In this document: in pieces, positions 15,528 through 24,456 of the stretch | Layout of the letters: every line of letters begins with the position of its first letter | Numbering within the stretch: position 1 is the first letter of the stretch | Source of the DNA: a bacterium | Lineage (GTDB): Bacteria > Chloroflexota > Dormibacteria > UBA8260 > Bog-877 | Assembly (NCBI GenBank): GCA_021802115.1 | Contig: JAKABA010000004.1 | Span: 1-64,000, forward strand | Length of the DNA: 64,000 nucleotides | Direction of reading: 5' to 3' | Notes under the pieces: model-generated | Seen by the model: only the letters and a program-made list of their open reading frames with translations | Databases searched by the model: none | Told to the model about the DNA's origin: nothing | Made by a program: the position numbers and the translations under genes

Positions 15528-15935
15528 CTACCGCTTGGTATACTGCGGCGCCTTGCGGGCACGCTTGAGGCCTGGCTTCTTGCGTTCCTTCATCCGCGGG
15601 TCCCGCGTCAGCAGTCCCGCCGCCTTGAGCTGCGGTCGCAACTCGGCATCCAGCACGCACAGGGCCCGGGCCAGGCCATGGGCAACCGCTCCGGCCTGTC
15701 CCGACACGCCACCGCCGTCCACCTTCACGCTGATGTGGACCCGATCGCTGAGCCCGGTCACCCGCAACGGTCGCAGGGCGGCCTCCTCCAGCTCCCGCCG
15801 CCCAAAGTGCCGCAGGGGCTCCCGGTCGTTGATCACAGCCGTGCCCGGCCCGGGGTAGATGCGTACCCGCGCCACCGCTGTCTTGCGTCGGCCGGTCCCG
15901 TAGGCGTACCGAACCTGCGCCTCGTCTTCGCTCAC
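15528..15935 (-). CDS. rpsI: 30S ribosomal protein S9
   Basis: 135 residues from the GTG at 15935, chosen because it forms a GTGA overlap with the rplM stop and gives the usual short head before YGTGRRKTAVARVRIYPG, the S9 signature. It ends with ...KKPGLKRARKAPQYTKR, the basic S9 tail that reaches the P-site tRNA. A longer reading from 15956 adds seven unlikely residues. The rplM-rpsI pair is conserved across bacteria and here ends the ribosomal superoperon. Confidence 0.95.
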   Translation of the reverse strand: MSEDEAQVRYAYGTGRRKTAVARVRIYPGPGTAVINDREPLRHFGRRELEEAALRPLRVTGLSDRVHISVKVDGGGVSGQAGAVAHGLARALCVLDAELRPQLKAAGLLTRDPRMKERKKPGLKRARKAPQYTKR

Positions 15936-16402
15936 AGCTGCACGACCTCCCCACATTCGCCGAACCGGATCGCCACCGGCTGCTGAGCCTCGTGGGGATG
16001 CTCTGATCCTGCGTATACCTTCAACCGCTTCAACTGCCGAGTCCCCAGGGTGTTGTGCTGGAGCATTCCCCGCACCGCCTCTTGGAGGGGCACGGTGGGG
16101 TCCCGCTTGACCACCTCGGCGTAGGTCCGCTCGCGCCGACCACCCGGATAGCCCGTGTAGTGGTCGTAAACCTTGGTGGTCCGCTTGCTACCAGTGACGA
16201 CGATGTCACCGGCATTTATGACCACCAGATGGTCTCCCATCAGGGCGTGGGGCGTATAGGTGGGGAGATGCTTGCCCCGCAGCACCCGGGCCAGGTTCAC
16301 CGCCAGCCGACCCAAGGTCTCGCCGCGGGCGTCCACCAGCCACCAGCGATCCAGGGCGCTCTCCTCATTGGCCGCCAAAGTCCGCTGCACTACTGCTGTC
16401 AT
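15932..16402 (-). CDS. rplM: 50S ribosomal protein L13
   Basis: 156 residues from the ATG at 16402, which overlaps the truA stop as ATGA. Earlier in-frame starts add residues unlike L13. Motifs: RWWLVDARGETLGRLAVNLARVLRGKHLPTYTPH, GDHLVVINAGDIVVTGSK and GMLQHNTLGTRQLKRLKVYAGSEHPHEAQQP, all standard L13. L13 is an early 23S-binding protein. Its stop overlaps the start of rpsI by four bases, so translation is probably coupled through truA-rplM-rpsI. Confidence 0.96.
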   Translation of the reverse strand: MTAVVQRTLAANEESALDRWWLVDARGETLGRLAVNLARVLRGKHLPTYTPHALMGDHLVVINAGDIVVTGSKRTTKVYDHYTGYPGGRRERTYAEVVKRDPTVPLQEAVRGMLQHNTLGTRQLKRLKVYAGSEHPHEAQQPVAIRFGECGEVVQL

Positions 16403-17178
16403 ACCTTGGCTCCCCGGCTGAGCGGTCGCTCGTAGTCGACCCGCCACTGATGCAGTCCATGTGCCGGCGCAAGCCGCCACGAGCTGGCTCCGCGATGCCC
16501 CCCCGCGACCGCCGCGGCGAAGTCCGCCAGTCCCAGCCGCCCCTCACCGATCGCCACCAGGGCACCCACCAAGTTGCGCAGCATTCCGCGCAGGAAGGCG
16601 TCCCCACGAACCTCAACCGCGATCAGGCCGGCCCGCGACTCCAGGGCGGCCATGTCGATGGTGCGCACAGTGGACCCACCCGTCTGCGGACTCCGCCCGA
16701 AGGCGGCGAAGTCATGCCTTCCCACCAGCAGCCGCGCCGCCTCGCGCATTGGCTCCATCTCCAATTGTGGACTCACTCGCCAAGCATACTGGCGCCCGAC
16801 CGGGCTCGGAACCCGGGCGGGGGCCAGCAGGTAGCGATAGGTCCTTCGCCAGGCGCGCCGACGGGGATCGAAGTCGAGCTCGGCCCGATCAGCTTCGAGT
16901 ACGGTGACATCCGCCGGAAGGTGGGCATTGGTGGCGGCCAGCAACTGCGGCGGGGACCAATTCCGGGTCAGTACGAAGGCCACGACCTGCCCGTGGGCAT
17001 GGACTCCGGTATCGGTGCGTCCGGCCGCCCGGACCCGCACGCGCTCCCCGGTGGCGGCAGCGAGGGCCAGAACCAGGGCCCCCTCTACGGTTCTGATCCC
17101 AGCCTGAGCCTGCCACCCATGGTAGGCCGTCCCGTCATAGGCGACCACCATCCGGTAGCCACTCCCGATCCCACTCAA
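16399..17178 (-). CDS. truA: tRNA pseudouridine(38-40) synthase TruA
   Basis: 259 residues from a TTG at 17178 that overlaps the rplQ stop (TTGA). An ATG nine codons later (17151) would start right at MVVAYDGTAYHGWQ, the normal TruA head, so the start is open. The catalytic aspartate is in AAGRTDTGVHAHGQVV. Further motifs are RTYRYLL, VGRHDFAAF and FLRGMLRNLVGALVAIGEGR. It modifies the anticodon arm of many tRNAs. Its place between rplQ and rplM is common in Gram-positive-type ribosomal clusters. Confidence 0.94.
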   Translation of the reverse strand: MSGIGSGYRMVVAYDGTAYHGWQAQAGIRTVEGALVLALAAATGERVRVRAAGRTDTGVHAHGQVVAFVLTRNWSPPQLLAATNAHLPADVTVLEADRAELDFDPRRRAWRRTYRYLLAPARVPSPVGRQYAWRVSPQLEMEPMREAARLLVGRHDFAAFGRSPQTGGSTVRTIDMAALESRAGLIAVEVRGDAFLRGMLRNLVGALVAIGEGRLGLADFAAAVAGGHRGASSWRLAPAHGLHQWRVDYERPLSRGAKV

Positions 17179-17528
17179 TCGACGAACTCCATGATCACAA
17201 CCGGCGCCCCGTCACCCTGGCGAGGGCCCTTTCCGATAATCCGGGTGTAGCCCCCGGGGCGGTCCTGGAAGCGCTCGGCGTACTGAGTGAACAGCTTGGC
17301 GGCGACATCCGCCCTCGTGACCACCTCGGCCACCTGCCGGCGTGACTGGAGGTCATCGGTCTTGGCCGTGGTCACCAGCTTCTCAACCCAGCGGCGGATC
17401 TCCTTGGCCTTGGCCTCGGTGGTCTCGATCCTGCCGTGTTCGATCAAGGCAGTGGCCAGGTTCTTGGTGAGAGCGATGCGGTGAGCCGAAGTTCGATTCA
17501 GCTTGCGGCCGGACTTCATGTGTCGCAT
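17175..17528 (-). CDS. rplQ: 50S ribosomal protein L17
   Basis: 117 residues, standard length. The head MRHMKSGRKLNRTSAHRIALTKNLATALIEHGRIETTEAKAKE is diagnostic of L17, and the C-terminal GGYTRIIGKGPRQGDGAPVVIMEFVD is also standard. It follows rpoA after five bases, the universal rpoA-rplQ order that ends the alpha operon. Confidence 0.97.
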   Translation of the reverse strand: MRHMKSGRKLNRTSAHRIALTKNLATALIEHGRIETTEAKAKEIRRWVEKLVTTAKTDDLQSRRQVAEVVTRADVAAKLFTQYAERFQDRPGGYTRIIGKGPRQGDGAPVVIMEFVD

Positions 17529-17533
17529 CGGGC

Positions 17534-18505
17534 CTAGCGCTCCCCGGACTGGAAGATCGAGTCGATCTCATCTTCCGGAACGAATCCGCGAGCCACCAGC
17601 TTCTGCTTGATCTCGTCCAGGGACTTCGAGCCGAAGTTGCGAAGCGCCAAGAGCTCATCCAACCTCATCGCCAGCAGGTCGCCCAACTTGGTGATGTCAT
17701 TGGCCTTCAGGCAATTCAGCGCGCGCACGCTGAGCTCCAGCTCTTCGACCGGGACATCACTCAGGCGCCCCCTCAGATCAGTGCTGGCCACCGCCGCCTC
17801 AGTGGTGGCCGTCAGACTCTCGCCGAAGCTGGCGAATAGATTCAGGTGACGGGTGTAGTACTGCGCCGCATGGCTGACCGCCTCCACAGGGGAGATGGTG
17901 CCATTGGTCCACACCTCCAGCACCAGGTTTTCCCAATCGGTGTCCTGGCCAACCCGGGTCTTCTCGACCATGAAGTTGGCCTTCACGACGGGGGTGAAGA
18001 TCGAGTCGACCGGAATCACCCCGATCGGCTGCCCCTCCTTCTTATTCCTTTCAGCCGGCGTGTAGCCCCGCCCCATCTCGACTGTGAGATCCATGCGTAG
18101 ATTGGCCTGAGCCCCGTCCAGAGTGCAGATGTAGAGGTCGGGATTGGCGATCTCCACGTCCGCGTTGGGGGCGATCTCCGCGGCTGTAACCCGCTTGCCG
18201 CCGTGCACCTCAAGGCTGAGATGGGCGCCCTCCGGGTTGTGGCAGGTGAGGCTCAGTTGCTTGAGATTGAGCAGAATCTCGCCCACATCCTCCTTGACAT
18301 GCTTGATGCTGGAGAACTCGTGCGCCACCCCGTCGATGGACACGGCCGTCACCGCCGCTCCGGTGAGCGAGGAGAGCAGCACCCGGCGCAGCGAGTTGCC
18401 CAGGGTTGTCCCATAACCGGTCTCCAGCGGTCCGATCTCGAAGCGTCCGTGATCGGGGGAACTGGCGATCTCTCGGACCGTCGGTTGAATCGCAGTCTCT
18501 GGCAT
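17534..18505 (-). CDS. rpoA: DNA-directed RNA polymerase alpha subunit
   Basis: 323 residues from the ATG at 18505; a TTG three codons earlier sits one base after a GAGGAAA and so is a poorer start. The N-terminal domain (assembly of beta and beta') shows FEIGPLETGYGTTLGNSLRRVLLSSLTGAAVTAV. The C-terminal domain shows VPVEELELSVRALNCLKANDITKLGDLLAM and LLALRNFGSKSLDEIKQKL, the helices that touch UP elements and activators. It sits between rpsD and rplQ as in most bacteria. Confidence 0.97.
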   Translation of the reverse strand: MPETAIQPTVREIASSPDHGRFEIGPLETGYGTTLGNSLRRVLLSSLTGAAVTAVSIDGVAHEFSSIKHVKEDVGEILLNLKQLSLTCHNPEGAHLSLEVHGGKRVTAAEIAPNADVEIANPDLYICTLDGAQANLRMDLTVEMGRGYTPAERNKKEGQPIGVIPVDSIFTPVVKANFMVEKTRVGQDTDWENLVLEVWTNGTISPVEAVSHAAQYYTRHLNLFASFGESLTATTEAAVASTDLRGRLSDVPVEELELSVRALNCLKANDITKLGDLLAMRLDELLALRNFGSKSLDEIKQKLVARGFVPEDEIDSIFQSGER

Positions 18506-18550
18506 GTGAAGCAATTTCCTCGTGGCTGGTGGGCACAGCTGCCCGGGTGG

Positions 18551-19183
18551 TTAGCGGGAGTAGAACTCGACGATCAACTGCTCGTCGATGCTGGTCTCCA
18601 TCTCCCCGCGTTCGGGATGCCTGGTGACGTCGACCCTAAGTTCTTGGGGATACAAGGTGAGCCAACTGGGAACACCCTGCCCGCCACGGAACTCCACGGA
18701 TCGACGGATGGGCTCCTTCTCTCGACTCCGTTCGCGGACCTGGACAATCTGACCTGCCCGCAACTGATACGAGGGGATGTTGACGGTCCGGCCATCCACC
18801 TGAAAATGCCTATGTGAGACCAGCTGCCGGGCCTCTCGACGAGACGACGCAAAGCCCGCCCGGTAGACCACGTTGTCGAGGCGCTGCTCAAGCATCTGCA
18901 GCAGAACGGTGCCCGTGACCCCCTTCCGGGCCGACGCGGAATCGAAGTAGTTCTGGAATTGGGTCTCCAGCACGCCGTAGATACGCCGACCGCGTTGCTT
19001 GGCGCGGAGCTGGATCCCGTACTCACTGATCCGCCGACGCCGGGCCAGCCCGTGTTGCCCTGGAGGGGTGGCGTTGCGCTTGGTGAAGGTACAGCGGTCA
19101 CCCACGCATTTCTCACCCTTGAGGAACAGCTTGACGCCCTCACGACGGCAGAGCCGGCATACCGGAGGATGTGGATTTGCCAT
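18551..19183 (-). CDS. rpsD: 30S ribosomal protein S4 (zinc-binding form)
   Basis: 210 residues from the ATG at 19183 (MANPHPPVCRLCRREGVK). Earlier starts would run through rpsK spacer sequence. The N-terminus has four cysteines (CRLC...KCVGDRC), the zinc-binding C+ version. The S4 RNA-binding domain follows with EQRLDNVVYRAGFASSRREARQLVSHRHFQVDGRTVNIPSYQL. S4 nucleates 30S body assembly. The C-terminus ETSIDEQLIVEFYSR is typical. Confidence 0.96.
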   Translation of the reverse strand: MANPHPPVCRLCRREGVKLFLKGEKCVGDRCTFTKRNATPPGQHGLARRRRISEYGIQLRAKQRGRRIYGVLETQFQNYFDSASARKGVTGTVLLQMLEQRLDNVVYRAGFASSRREARQLVSHRHFQVDGRTVNIPSYQLRAGQIVQVRERSREKEPIRRSVEFRGGQGVPSWLTLYPQELRVDVTRHPERGEMETSIDEQLIVEFYSR

Positions 19184-19193
19184 CTCGGTCCCC

Positions 19194-19589
19194 CTAGACC
19201 CGGCGCCGCTTGGGCGGGCGGCAGCCGTTGTGTGGGATGGGCGTGACGTCAACGATCGAGCTGATCTCCAGGCCGGCGGCCTGGAGCGACCGGATCGCCG
19301 CCTCCCGCCCCGACCCTGGGCCCTTGACCAACACCTCGATCGACTTCAACCCATGCTCCATGGCTCGCTTGGCGGCCTGCTCGGCGGTGACCTGAGCGGC
19401 GAACGGGGTGCTCTTCCGCGAGCCCTTGAAGCCCGACGAGCCGGCACTTCCACAGGCGATCACGTTGCCCTGGGGATCGGTGAGAGTCACGATTGTGTTG
19501 TTGAAGGTGCTCAGCACGTGGGCACGGCCAACGGCAATGTTCTTGCGCTCCCGCCGCCTGGTCCGGACCACCTTCTTTTTCTTCGCCAA
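19194..19589 (-). CDS. rpsK: 30S ribosomal protein S11
   Basis: 131 residues from a TTG at 19589, which gives the family-like head (M)[20 protein letters not shown] and has GAGGAG four bases upstream. A longer frame from 19622 lacks such a site. Core motifs: [42 protein letters not shown] and the C-terminal [16 protein letters not shown]11 forms part of the platform and the mRNA exit. A TTG start for this gene is notable. Confidence 0.95.
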   Translation of the reverse strand: MAKKKKVVRTRRRERKNIAVGRAHVLSTFNNTIVTLTDPQGNVIACGSAGSSGFKGSRKSTPFAAQVTAEQAAKRAMEHGLKSIEVLVKGPGSGREAAIRSLQAAGLEISSIVDVTPIPHNGCRPPKRRRV

Positions 19590-19636
19590 ACCGTCTCCTC
19601 GACTAAATGCCCTGCGACCCAACCGGGCCGCAAACC

Positions 19637-20023
19637 CTACTTACTAGCTTTCTTCCGCCGCACTCCAACCGTCTTACGCGGTCCCCGGCGAGACCTGGCA
19701 TTGGTCCTGGTGCGCTGGCCCCGCACCGGCAGTCCGCGCCGATGGCGCAGCCCGCGGTAGGTGCCGATCTCCATCAACCGTTTGATGTTGAGCAATACCT
19801 GCCGCCGAAGGTCCCCCTCGACCCGGCCCGGCAGCTCCTTGGTGACCACGTCACGGAGGCGACTGACCTGGGCCTCACTGAGATCGTTCACCTTGATGCT
19901 CGGGTCGATCTGGGCGATTCGGAGCAGGCGCTGGCTGGTGTGCAGGCCGATGCCGAACACATAGGTCAAGCCAATCTCGATCCGCTTGTCACGGGGAAGG
20001 TCGATTCCGGCAATACGAGCCAT
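19637..20023 (-). CDS. rpsM: 30S ribosomal protein S13
   Basis: 128 residues. Diagnostic pieces are [26 protein letters not shown] at the start (with the helix-two-turn-helix) and [42 protein letters not shown] at the end. S13 contacts the P-site tRNA and L5 across the head bridge. It lies between rpmJ and rpsK, the usual order. Confidence 0.97.
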   Translation of the reverse strand: MARIAGIDLPRDKRIEIGLTYVFGIGLHTSQRLLRIAQIDPSIKVNDLSEAQVSRLRDVVTKELPGRVEGDLRRQVLLNIKRLMEIGTYRGLRHRRGLPVRGQRTRTNARSRRGPRKTVGVRRKKASK

Positions 20024-20032
20024 CCTGGTCCC

Positions 20033-20146
20033 CTATCCTTGCCGCTGCTTGTGCTTGGGGTTCTCGCAGATGACGCGCACCACCCCAGCACGCCGAATGA
20101 CCTTGCACTTGTCGCAGATCGTCTTCACCGAGGCCCGCACCTTCAT
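20033..20146 (-). CDS. rpmJ: 50S ribosomal protein L36
   Basis: A 37-residue protein read directly from the minus strand: ATG at 20144-20146, TAG at 20033-20035. It begins [19 protein letters not shown] and ends [13 protein letters not shown]. The CxxC...C...H pattern is the zinc ribbon of the C+ L36 form. It sits between infA and rpsM, its universal place. Confidence 0.95.
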   Translation of the reverse strand: MKVRASVKTICDKCKVIRRAGVVRVICENPKHKQRQG

Positions 20147-20173
20147 CGTGAGCTCCTCACCGCTTCAGTCACC

Positions 20174-20398
20174 TCAAACCACTCGCGACAAGATGCGCCC
20201 TCGCCCCGGATCGGTGGCCGAGAGCTCGACCAAAACCCGGTCCCCGGGGAGTAGACGTACGCTTGCCAGACGCGCCCGCCCTGCCGCGTGAGCCACCACC
20301 TTGCCCCCGCCCTCCAGTTCGACTCGAAAGAGCGAGTTCGGCAGAGGTTCAAGGACTCGACCCCGCAGCCCGTCGGGATCACTCAAAGTGGAGGGCAC
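20174..20398 (-). CDS. infA: translation initiation factor IF-1 (divergent)
   Basis: 74 residues from a GTG at 20398. The OB-fold is recognisable from [46 protein letters not shown] and [11 protein letters not shown], which match the standard IF-1 pattern. It departs at usually fixed positions: HISGKMR reads HAAGRAR and the PYDLTRGRI segment reads ATDPGRGRI. Place (map-infA-rpmJ-rpsM) and length confirm it. IF-1 fills the A site during initiation. A good -10 box lies just upstream, so it may also be made from its own promoter. Confidence 0.93.
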   Translation of the reverse strand: MPSTLSDPDGLRGRVLEPLPNSLFRVELEGGGKVVAHAAGRARLASVRLLPGDRVLVELSATDPGRGRILSRVV

Positions 20399-20429
20399 AC
20401 GAAACCCAGGCAGGCTTCGCCCGGTTCAG

Positions 20430-20435
20430 AGTATA
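20430..20435 (-). promoter_or_regulatory. candidate internal promoter -10 box upstream of infA
   Basis: TATACT on the minus strand in the 62-base map-infA gap, identical to the -10 of the rpmG and argF promoters. The start would fall near 20423, leaving a leader of about 25 bases. The -35 position (TGCCAG) is poor. Confidence 0.4.
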
Positions 20436-20460
20436 GCCGATTCGGGCAGACGCTGGCATC

Positions 20461-21219
20461 TCAGCCGCCGCCATCGAGGGCAGTCAGCACCTCCGGACCG
20501 GACTCAGTGATGGCGATCGTGTGCTCGAAGTAGCAGGACCGCTTCCCGTCGGTGGTGATCACGGTCCATCCGTCTGCCTTGACCGCCGTTGCCGGGGTGC
20601 CCTCGTTGACGATGGGCTCGATCGCGATGCATAGACCGGGTCGGATCTCGACCCCTCGCCCGACGCTGCCGTGGTTGGGCACCTCCGGGTCCTCGTGCAT
20701 GTCCCGGCCGATCCCGTGACCCGTATAGCCGCGGACGATGGAGAAGCCGTGAGCCTCAACGTGAGCCTGGACGGCATGCCCGATGTCTCCCAGGCGATTC
20801 CCAGGCCAGGCGGCCGCAATCCCCAGTCCGAGCGCCTCTTTGGTCACCTTCAGCAGGAGGCGCGCATCGGAATCAACCTCCCCGCAAGGCACGGTAAGCC
20901 CCGCGTCAGCCCACCAGCCCTGGTAGATCAGACCGCAATCCAAGCTCACGAGGTCGCCGGGCTCGATCCGCCGCCCGTTGGGGATCCCGTGCACCACCTC
21001 CTGGTTGACCGAAACGCAAAGATGTTTGGGGAAGCCATCGTAGCCAAGGAAGCCAGGGAAGCAATCCCGCTTTCGGATCTCGCGGTTGGCAGCCCGGTCC
21101 AAATCCGAGGTGGTGATCCCGGGTCGAACCATGCGGCCCAGCTCGTCCAGAACCTCGGCCAGCATCCGTCCCGCATGACGCATCAGATCGATTTCCTCAG
21201 ACCGCTTGAGGGTGATCAC
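20461..21219 (-). CDS. map: methionine aminopeptidase, type I
   Basis: 252 residues, start GTG at 21219 in a GTGA overlap with the adk stop. It removes the initiator methionine. The pita-bread fold and its metal ligands are visible: VSLDCGLIYQGWWADAGLTV (two Asp), GYTGHGIGRDMHEDPEVPNHG (His), AIEPIVNEG (Glu) and CYFEHTIAIT (Glu). GFPKHLCVSVNQEVVHGIPN holds the substrate-site His. The length has no N-terminal zinc-finger extension. secY-adk-map-infA is the standard spc-alpha junction. Confidence 0.97.
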   Translation of the reverse strand: MITLKRSEEIDLMRHAGRMLAEVLDELGRMVRPGITTSDLDRAANREIRKRDCFPGFLGYDGFPKHLCVSVNQEVVHGIPNGRRIEPGDLVSLDCGLIYQGWWADAGLTVPCGEVDSDARLLLKVTKEALGLGIAAAWPGNRLGDIGHAVQAHVEAHGFSIVRGYTGHGIGRDMHEDPEVPNHGSVGRGVEIRPGLCIAIEPIVNEGTPATAVKADGWTVITTDGKRSCYFEHTIAITESGPEVLTALDGGG

Positions 21220-21797
21220 TGGAGCACCCTCAGCAGCTCTCGGCTGACCTCCTCAATGCTGCCGCAACCGTCGATATGCAGCACCGGGACGTCGCCGGCG
21301 AGGTACTCCAGCACGGGCTCGGTCCGCTCCTGATAGACCCGCAACCGCTCCTCGATCACCTCCGGTCGATCGTCCTGGCGTTGCTCCTGGCCAGCGCGCA
21401 GCGTCAGCCGAGCCTTGAGGGCAGACACGGGGACATCCAGTACCAGCACTATGTCAAGGGGCCGGTCCAGGTTGGTCAGCAGCTCCTGCAGCGCCCTGGC
21501 TTGGGCCACGGTGCGGGGGAAGCCGTCGAGCACAAAACCGGTGTCGGTTCGACCTTCCTCGAGCCGGTGGCGGATCATGTTGACGATCACCTCGTCGGGC
21601 ACCAGTTTCCCGGCGGCCATGTAGCCGGAGGCCATCTGACCAAGCTCAGTTCCCTGGCTGAGGTGCTGGCGGAGCATGTCACCAGGGGCTATGTGATCCA
21701 GTTCGTAACGCTCGCGGAGCAACTCGGCCTGAGTTCCTTTACCCGAGCCCGGAGGCCCGAATAGGACCAGGTTGCGCCGCAATGCCACCCCTCCCAT
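21216..21797 (-). CDS. adk: adenylate kinase (short form)
   Basis: 193 residues. It interconverts ATP + AMP and 2 ADP. The P-loop is LVLFGPPGSGKGTQAELL; HIAPGDMLRQHL is the AMP-site segment; GFVLDGFPRTVAQARAL is the adenylate kinase signature. After ARLTLRAG the chain goes straight to DDRPEVIEERLRVY, so the large lid with its zinc or hydrogen-bond cluster is missing; this is the short type. It starts 10 bases after the secY stop and overlaps map by four bases. Confidence 0.96.
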   Translation of the reverse strand: MGGVALRRNLVLFGPPGSGKGTQAELLRERYELDHIAPGDMLRQHLSQGTELGQMASGYMAAGKLVPDEVIVNMIRHRLEEGRTDTGFVLDGFPRTVAQARALQELLTNLDRPLDIVLVLDVPVSALKARLTLRAGQEQRQDDRPEVIEERLRVYQERTEPVLEYLAGDVPVLHIDGCGSIEEVSRELLRVLQ

Positions 21798-21807
21798 GGC
21801 CTCTCCC

Positions 21808-23160
21808 TCACCTAATGAACCCGCGATATTGCCGCATCAGAAGCTGGGTCTCCAACTGCTTCATCGTGTCTAGAGAGACCCCAACTACGATCAGGATGGC
21901 GGTACCACCGAGATACAGGCCACCATTCAGCGCCTGACCGGTCAGAGTTGCGGTCAATAGCGGCACCACCACCGTCACCAGCCCCAGAAAGATCGCGCCA
22001 GCCAGAGTGATCCGGCTCATCACCCTGGCCAGATACTGCGCAGTGGCCGCCCCCGGCCGAATTCCCGGAATGTAGGTCGCACTCTTCTTGAGGTTGTCGG
22101 CGGCATCCTCGGGATCGAAGGTGACGGCCGTGTAGAAGAAGGTGAAACCCATGATCAGGGCGAAGTAGAAGACCTCATAGGCCACATCCACTATCACGTT
22201 GGGGCCAAAGGGGTTCCAGTAGGTATGCAACCAGGTGGCGAGCTCGCCCATGACCCCGCCAGTCTGCCCCACCGGGGGCAAAAAGAAGTTGGCGAAGATG
22301 GTGGGGAAGAACATGATCGAGATGGCAAAGATGATGGGGATCACCCCGGCCTGGTTGACCCGCAGTGGCAGGAAGCTGCTGCGGCCCTGATAGACCTGTC
22401 GTCCGACCACCCGCTGAGAGGATTGGATGGGAATCTTACGGGTCGCCTGTTGGACAAAAATGATCCCAGCCGCCACCACAATCCCGATCACCGCGAATTC
22501 AAACAGAGCCAGGGTCTGGGCATGGAAGCCGTTTGTGAAGCTGATCACGGTGCCGGGAATCTGGGCCAGGATTCCGGTCATGATGATGATCGACACCCCA
22601 TTCCCAAGTCCGTACTCCGTGATCAGCTCGCCAAACCACATGATCACCACGGTGCCCCCGGTGAGCACGATGATGATCCCCAGGGTCTCCGCGAAGGAGA
22701 TGTTGGCAGGCAGAATGGACTGGCCCTGGAAGCTGAAGCTCTCGAAGAGGCGGGTGTAGCCGAAGGCCTGCAGCAGGCCCAGGCCGACAGTCAGGTAGCG
22801 AGCGTATTGAGTCAGCCGCCGCCGCCCAAGGTCCCCCTCCTTGGACATCTCCTTGACCCGAGTCGAGATGACGGTCATCAGTTGCATGATGATGGTGGCG
22901 TTGATGTATGGGTTAAGCCCCAGGGCCACGATCGAGATCCCGGCGTTGCTCCCGGAACTGACCCCGCTCCCAGAGAAGAGGTTGATCAGACCGAGCAGGC
23001 TGTTGCTCTTATACAGGTCCGCCAGGGCGGCGCTGTTGACCCCAGGAATGGTGATCGTTGCCAGCATCCGGAAAACGATGATCAGCCCCAGGGTGATCAG
23101 GAGCTTACGGCGAAGCTCCGGGACATGCATGGCCGCGCGGAGCGCACCGAATAGGTTCAC
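21808..23160 (-). CDS. secY: protein translocase channel subunit SecY
   Basis: 450 residues with ten predicted membrane segments. Family marks: an opening VPELRRKLLITLGLIIVFRMLATITIPGVN, plug and TM2 region GSNAGISIVALGLNPYINATIIMQLM, LTQYARYLTVGLGLLQAFGY, MWFGELITEYGLGNGVSIIIMTGI and the C-terminal DTMKQLETQLLMRQYRGFI. It forms the Sec channel with SecE (50455-50784). The start is a GTG in a GTGA overlap with the rplO stop. Confidence 0.97.
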   Translation of the reverse strand: MNLFGALRAAMHVPELRRKLLITLGLIIVFRMLATITIPGVNSAALADLYKSNSLLGLINLFSGSGVSSGSNAGISIVALGLNPYINATIIMQLMTVISTRVKEMSKEGDLGRRRLTQYARYLTVGLGLLQAFGYTRLFESFSFQGQSILPANISFAETLGIIIVLTGGTVVIMWFGELITEYGLGNGVSIIIMTGILAQIPGTVISFTNGFHAQTLALFEFAVIGIVVAAGIIFVQQATRKIPIQSSQRVVGRQVYQGRSSFLPLRVNQAGVIPIIFAISIMFFPTIFANFFLPPVGQTGGVMGELATWLHTYWNPFGPNVIVDVAYEVFYFALIMGFTFFYTAVTFDPEDAADNLKKSATYIPGIRPGAATAQYLARVMSRITLAGAIFLGLVTVVVPLLTATLTGQALNGGLYLGGTAILIVVGVSLDTMKQLETQLLMRQYRGFIR

Positions 23161-23666
23161 GGCTCGCTAACCTGCCCTCCCTCGGCTGGTCCCGACTCGG
23201 CCTGGTCGGCCGACTCCGGCCCGGCCAGGAGCTCGACAGTCCCGCCGGCGGCCTCGACGGCGGCGACCGCCGCCCGACTCGCGCGGTGAACCCTGATCGT
23301 GACCTTGGGAGGTGCCCCTCCCCCTGCCAGCAGCTTGACCGGGCGGACGGCATGACGCACCACCCCAGCTGCCCGCAGCGCTTCCAAATCCACCACGGTG
23401 CCCGCCTCGAAACGGCCGAGCTTGCCACAGTTGACGACCTGGTACTCGACCCGGAAGCGGTTGTAGAACCCGCGCAGCTTGGGCACCCTCTGAGTGAGCG
23501 GCATCTGCCCCCCCTCGAACCCGCGCGGCAGGCTCCATGAGGTGCGGGCGCCCTGCCCCTTCTGCCCCCGCCCAGCGGTCTTGCCGCCGCCAGCTGAGAT
23601 TCCCCGCCCAACCCGCTTGCGAGGGCGGCGACTGCCCTTGGCGGGTTGGAGTTCATCCAGCCTCAT
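23157..23666 (-). CDS. rplO: 50S ribosomal protein L15
   Basis: 169 residues. The first 50 match L15 closely: [43 protein letters not shown] and FEGGQMPLTQRVPKLRGF. The domain with VTIRVHRASRAAVAAVEAAGGTVEL is the standard C-terminal half. A further 20-odd acidic and small residues (PESADQAESGPAEGGQVSEP) follow, longer than usual. It overlaps rpmD and secY by four bases each. Confidence 0.95.
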   Translation of the reverse strand: MRLDELQPAKGSRRPRKRVGRGISAGGGKTAGRGQKGQGARTSWSLPRGFEGGQMPLTQRVPKLRGFYNRFRVEYQVVNCGKLGRFEAGTVVDLEALRAAGVVRHAVRPVKLLAGGGAPPKVTIRVHRASRAAVAAVEAAGGTVELLAGPESADQAESGPAEGGQVSEP

Positions 23667-23893
23667 CGCGGTCCTCCCGAGCGGCTGCGGCCCTTGGACG
23701 CAGTTGCGTCTTCAGCATGGACCAGGTGGGCCACGGTCGTGACCATCCCCCGGATCGCGGCGGTGTTGTCATGCTCCACGCTCTGGTGAAGCCGCCTCAG
23801 CCCGAGCGCCGCGATGGTTCGCTTCTGGTTCTCCGCGTACCCGATCGCGCTCTTGGTCCAGGTCACTCTCAGTCGACCGGAGGGCTCACTCAC
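23663..23893 (-). CDS. rpmD: 50S ribosomal protein L30
   Basis: 76 residues. [44 protein letters not shown] is a clear L30 core, a small alpha/beta protein on 23S domain II. The C-terminal 20 residues ([18 protein letters not shown]) are a basic extension beyond the usual 60. It overlaps the rpsE stop by eight bases and the rplO start by four. Confidence 0.93.
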   Translation of the reverse strand: MSEPSGRLRVTWTKSAIGYAENQKRTIAALGLRRLHQSVEHDNTAAIRGMVTTVAHLVHAEDATASKGRSRSGGPR

Positions 23894-24446
23894 TATCGGC
23901 CTCCGCTACCACCGCTTCGACCTGCGACGGCCGCAGACCCAGCTCGTGCATGGTCTTGCCCCGCAGATGGGCCACCGTCTCCGCAGTGCGTAGCTCGCGC
24001 AGAGCGGCAATGGTGGCCCGCACGGTGTTGATGGGATTGTCACTGCCCAACGACTTGGTCAAAATGTCCTTAATCCCCGCCAACTCCACCACGGCCCTCA
24101 TGGCCCCACCCGAGATCACTCCGGTTCCAGGCGAAGCCGGACGCAGCAAAACCCGGGCCGCGCCCTCCTTGCGCAGGACGTCGTGGGGAATCGTGCGCCC
24201 CACCATGGGCACCCGGATCATGTGCTTCTTCGCGTCATCAACACCTTTGCGAATCGCTTCGGGCACCTCTCCGGCCTTGCCCAGCCCAGCCCCGACGCGG
24301 CCGGCGCCGTCGCCCACCACCACCAGGGCGCTGAAGGAGAAACGGCGGCCTCCCTTCACCACCTTGGCGACCCGGTTCAAGCTCACCACACGCTCGGCGA
24401 ACTCGCCCCTGGCCTCCCTGTCTCCACGCGCCATGTTCATGCTCAT
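23886..24446 (-). CDS. rpsE: 30S ribosomal protein S5
   Basis: 186 residues. The double-stranded RNA-binding part ([51 protein letters not shown]) and the C-terminal domain ([38 protein letters not shown]) are standard. S5 lines the mRNA entry and matters for decoding accuracy. It starts 10 bases after the rplR stop; ATGs at positions 1, 3 and 5 make the exact start slightly uncertain. Confidence 0.96.
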   Translation of the reverse strand: MSMNMARGDREARGEFAERVVSLNRVAKVVKGGRRFSFSALVVVGDGAGRVGAGLGKAGEVPEAIRKGVDDAKKHMIRVPMVGRTIPHDVLRKEGAARVLLRPASPGTGVISGGAMRAVVELAGIKDILTKSLGSDNPINTVRATIAALRELRTAETVAHLRGKTMHELGLRPSQVEAVVAEADSE

Positions 24447-24456
24447 CAGATACTTC

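Noticed and set aside
22225..23154. 309-codon plus-strand frame inside secY
   Set aside because: Antisense of secY membrane segments giving a His/Asp-rich artefact.
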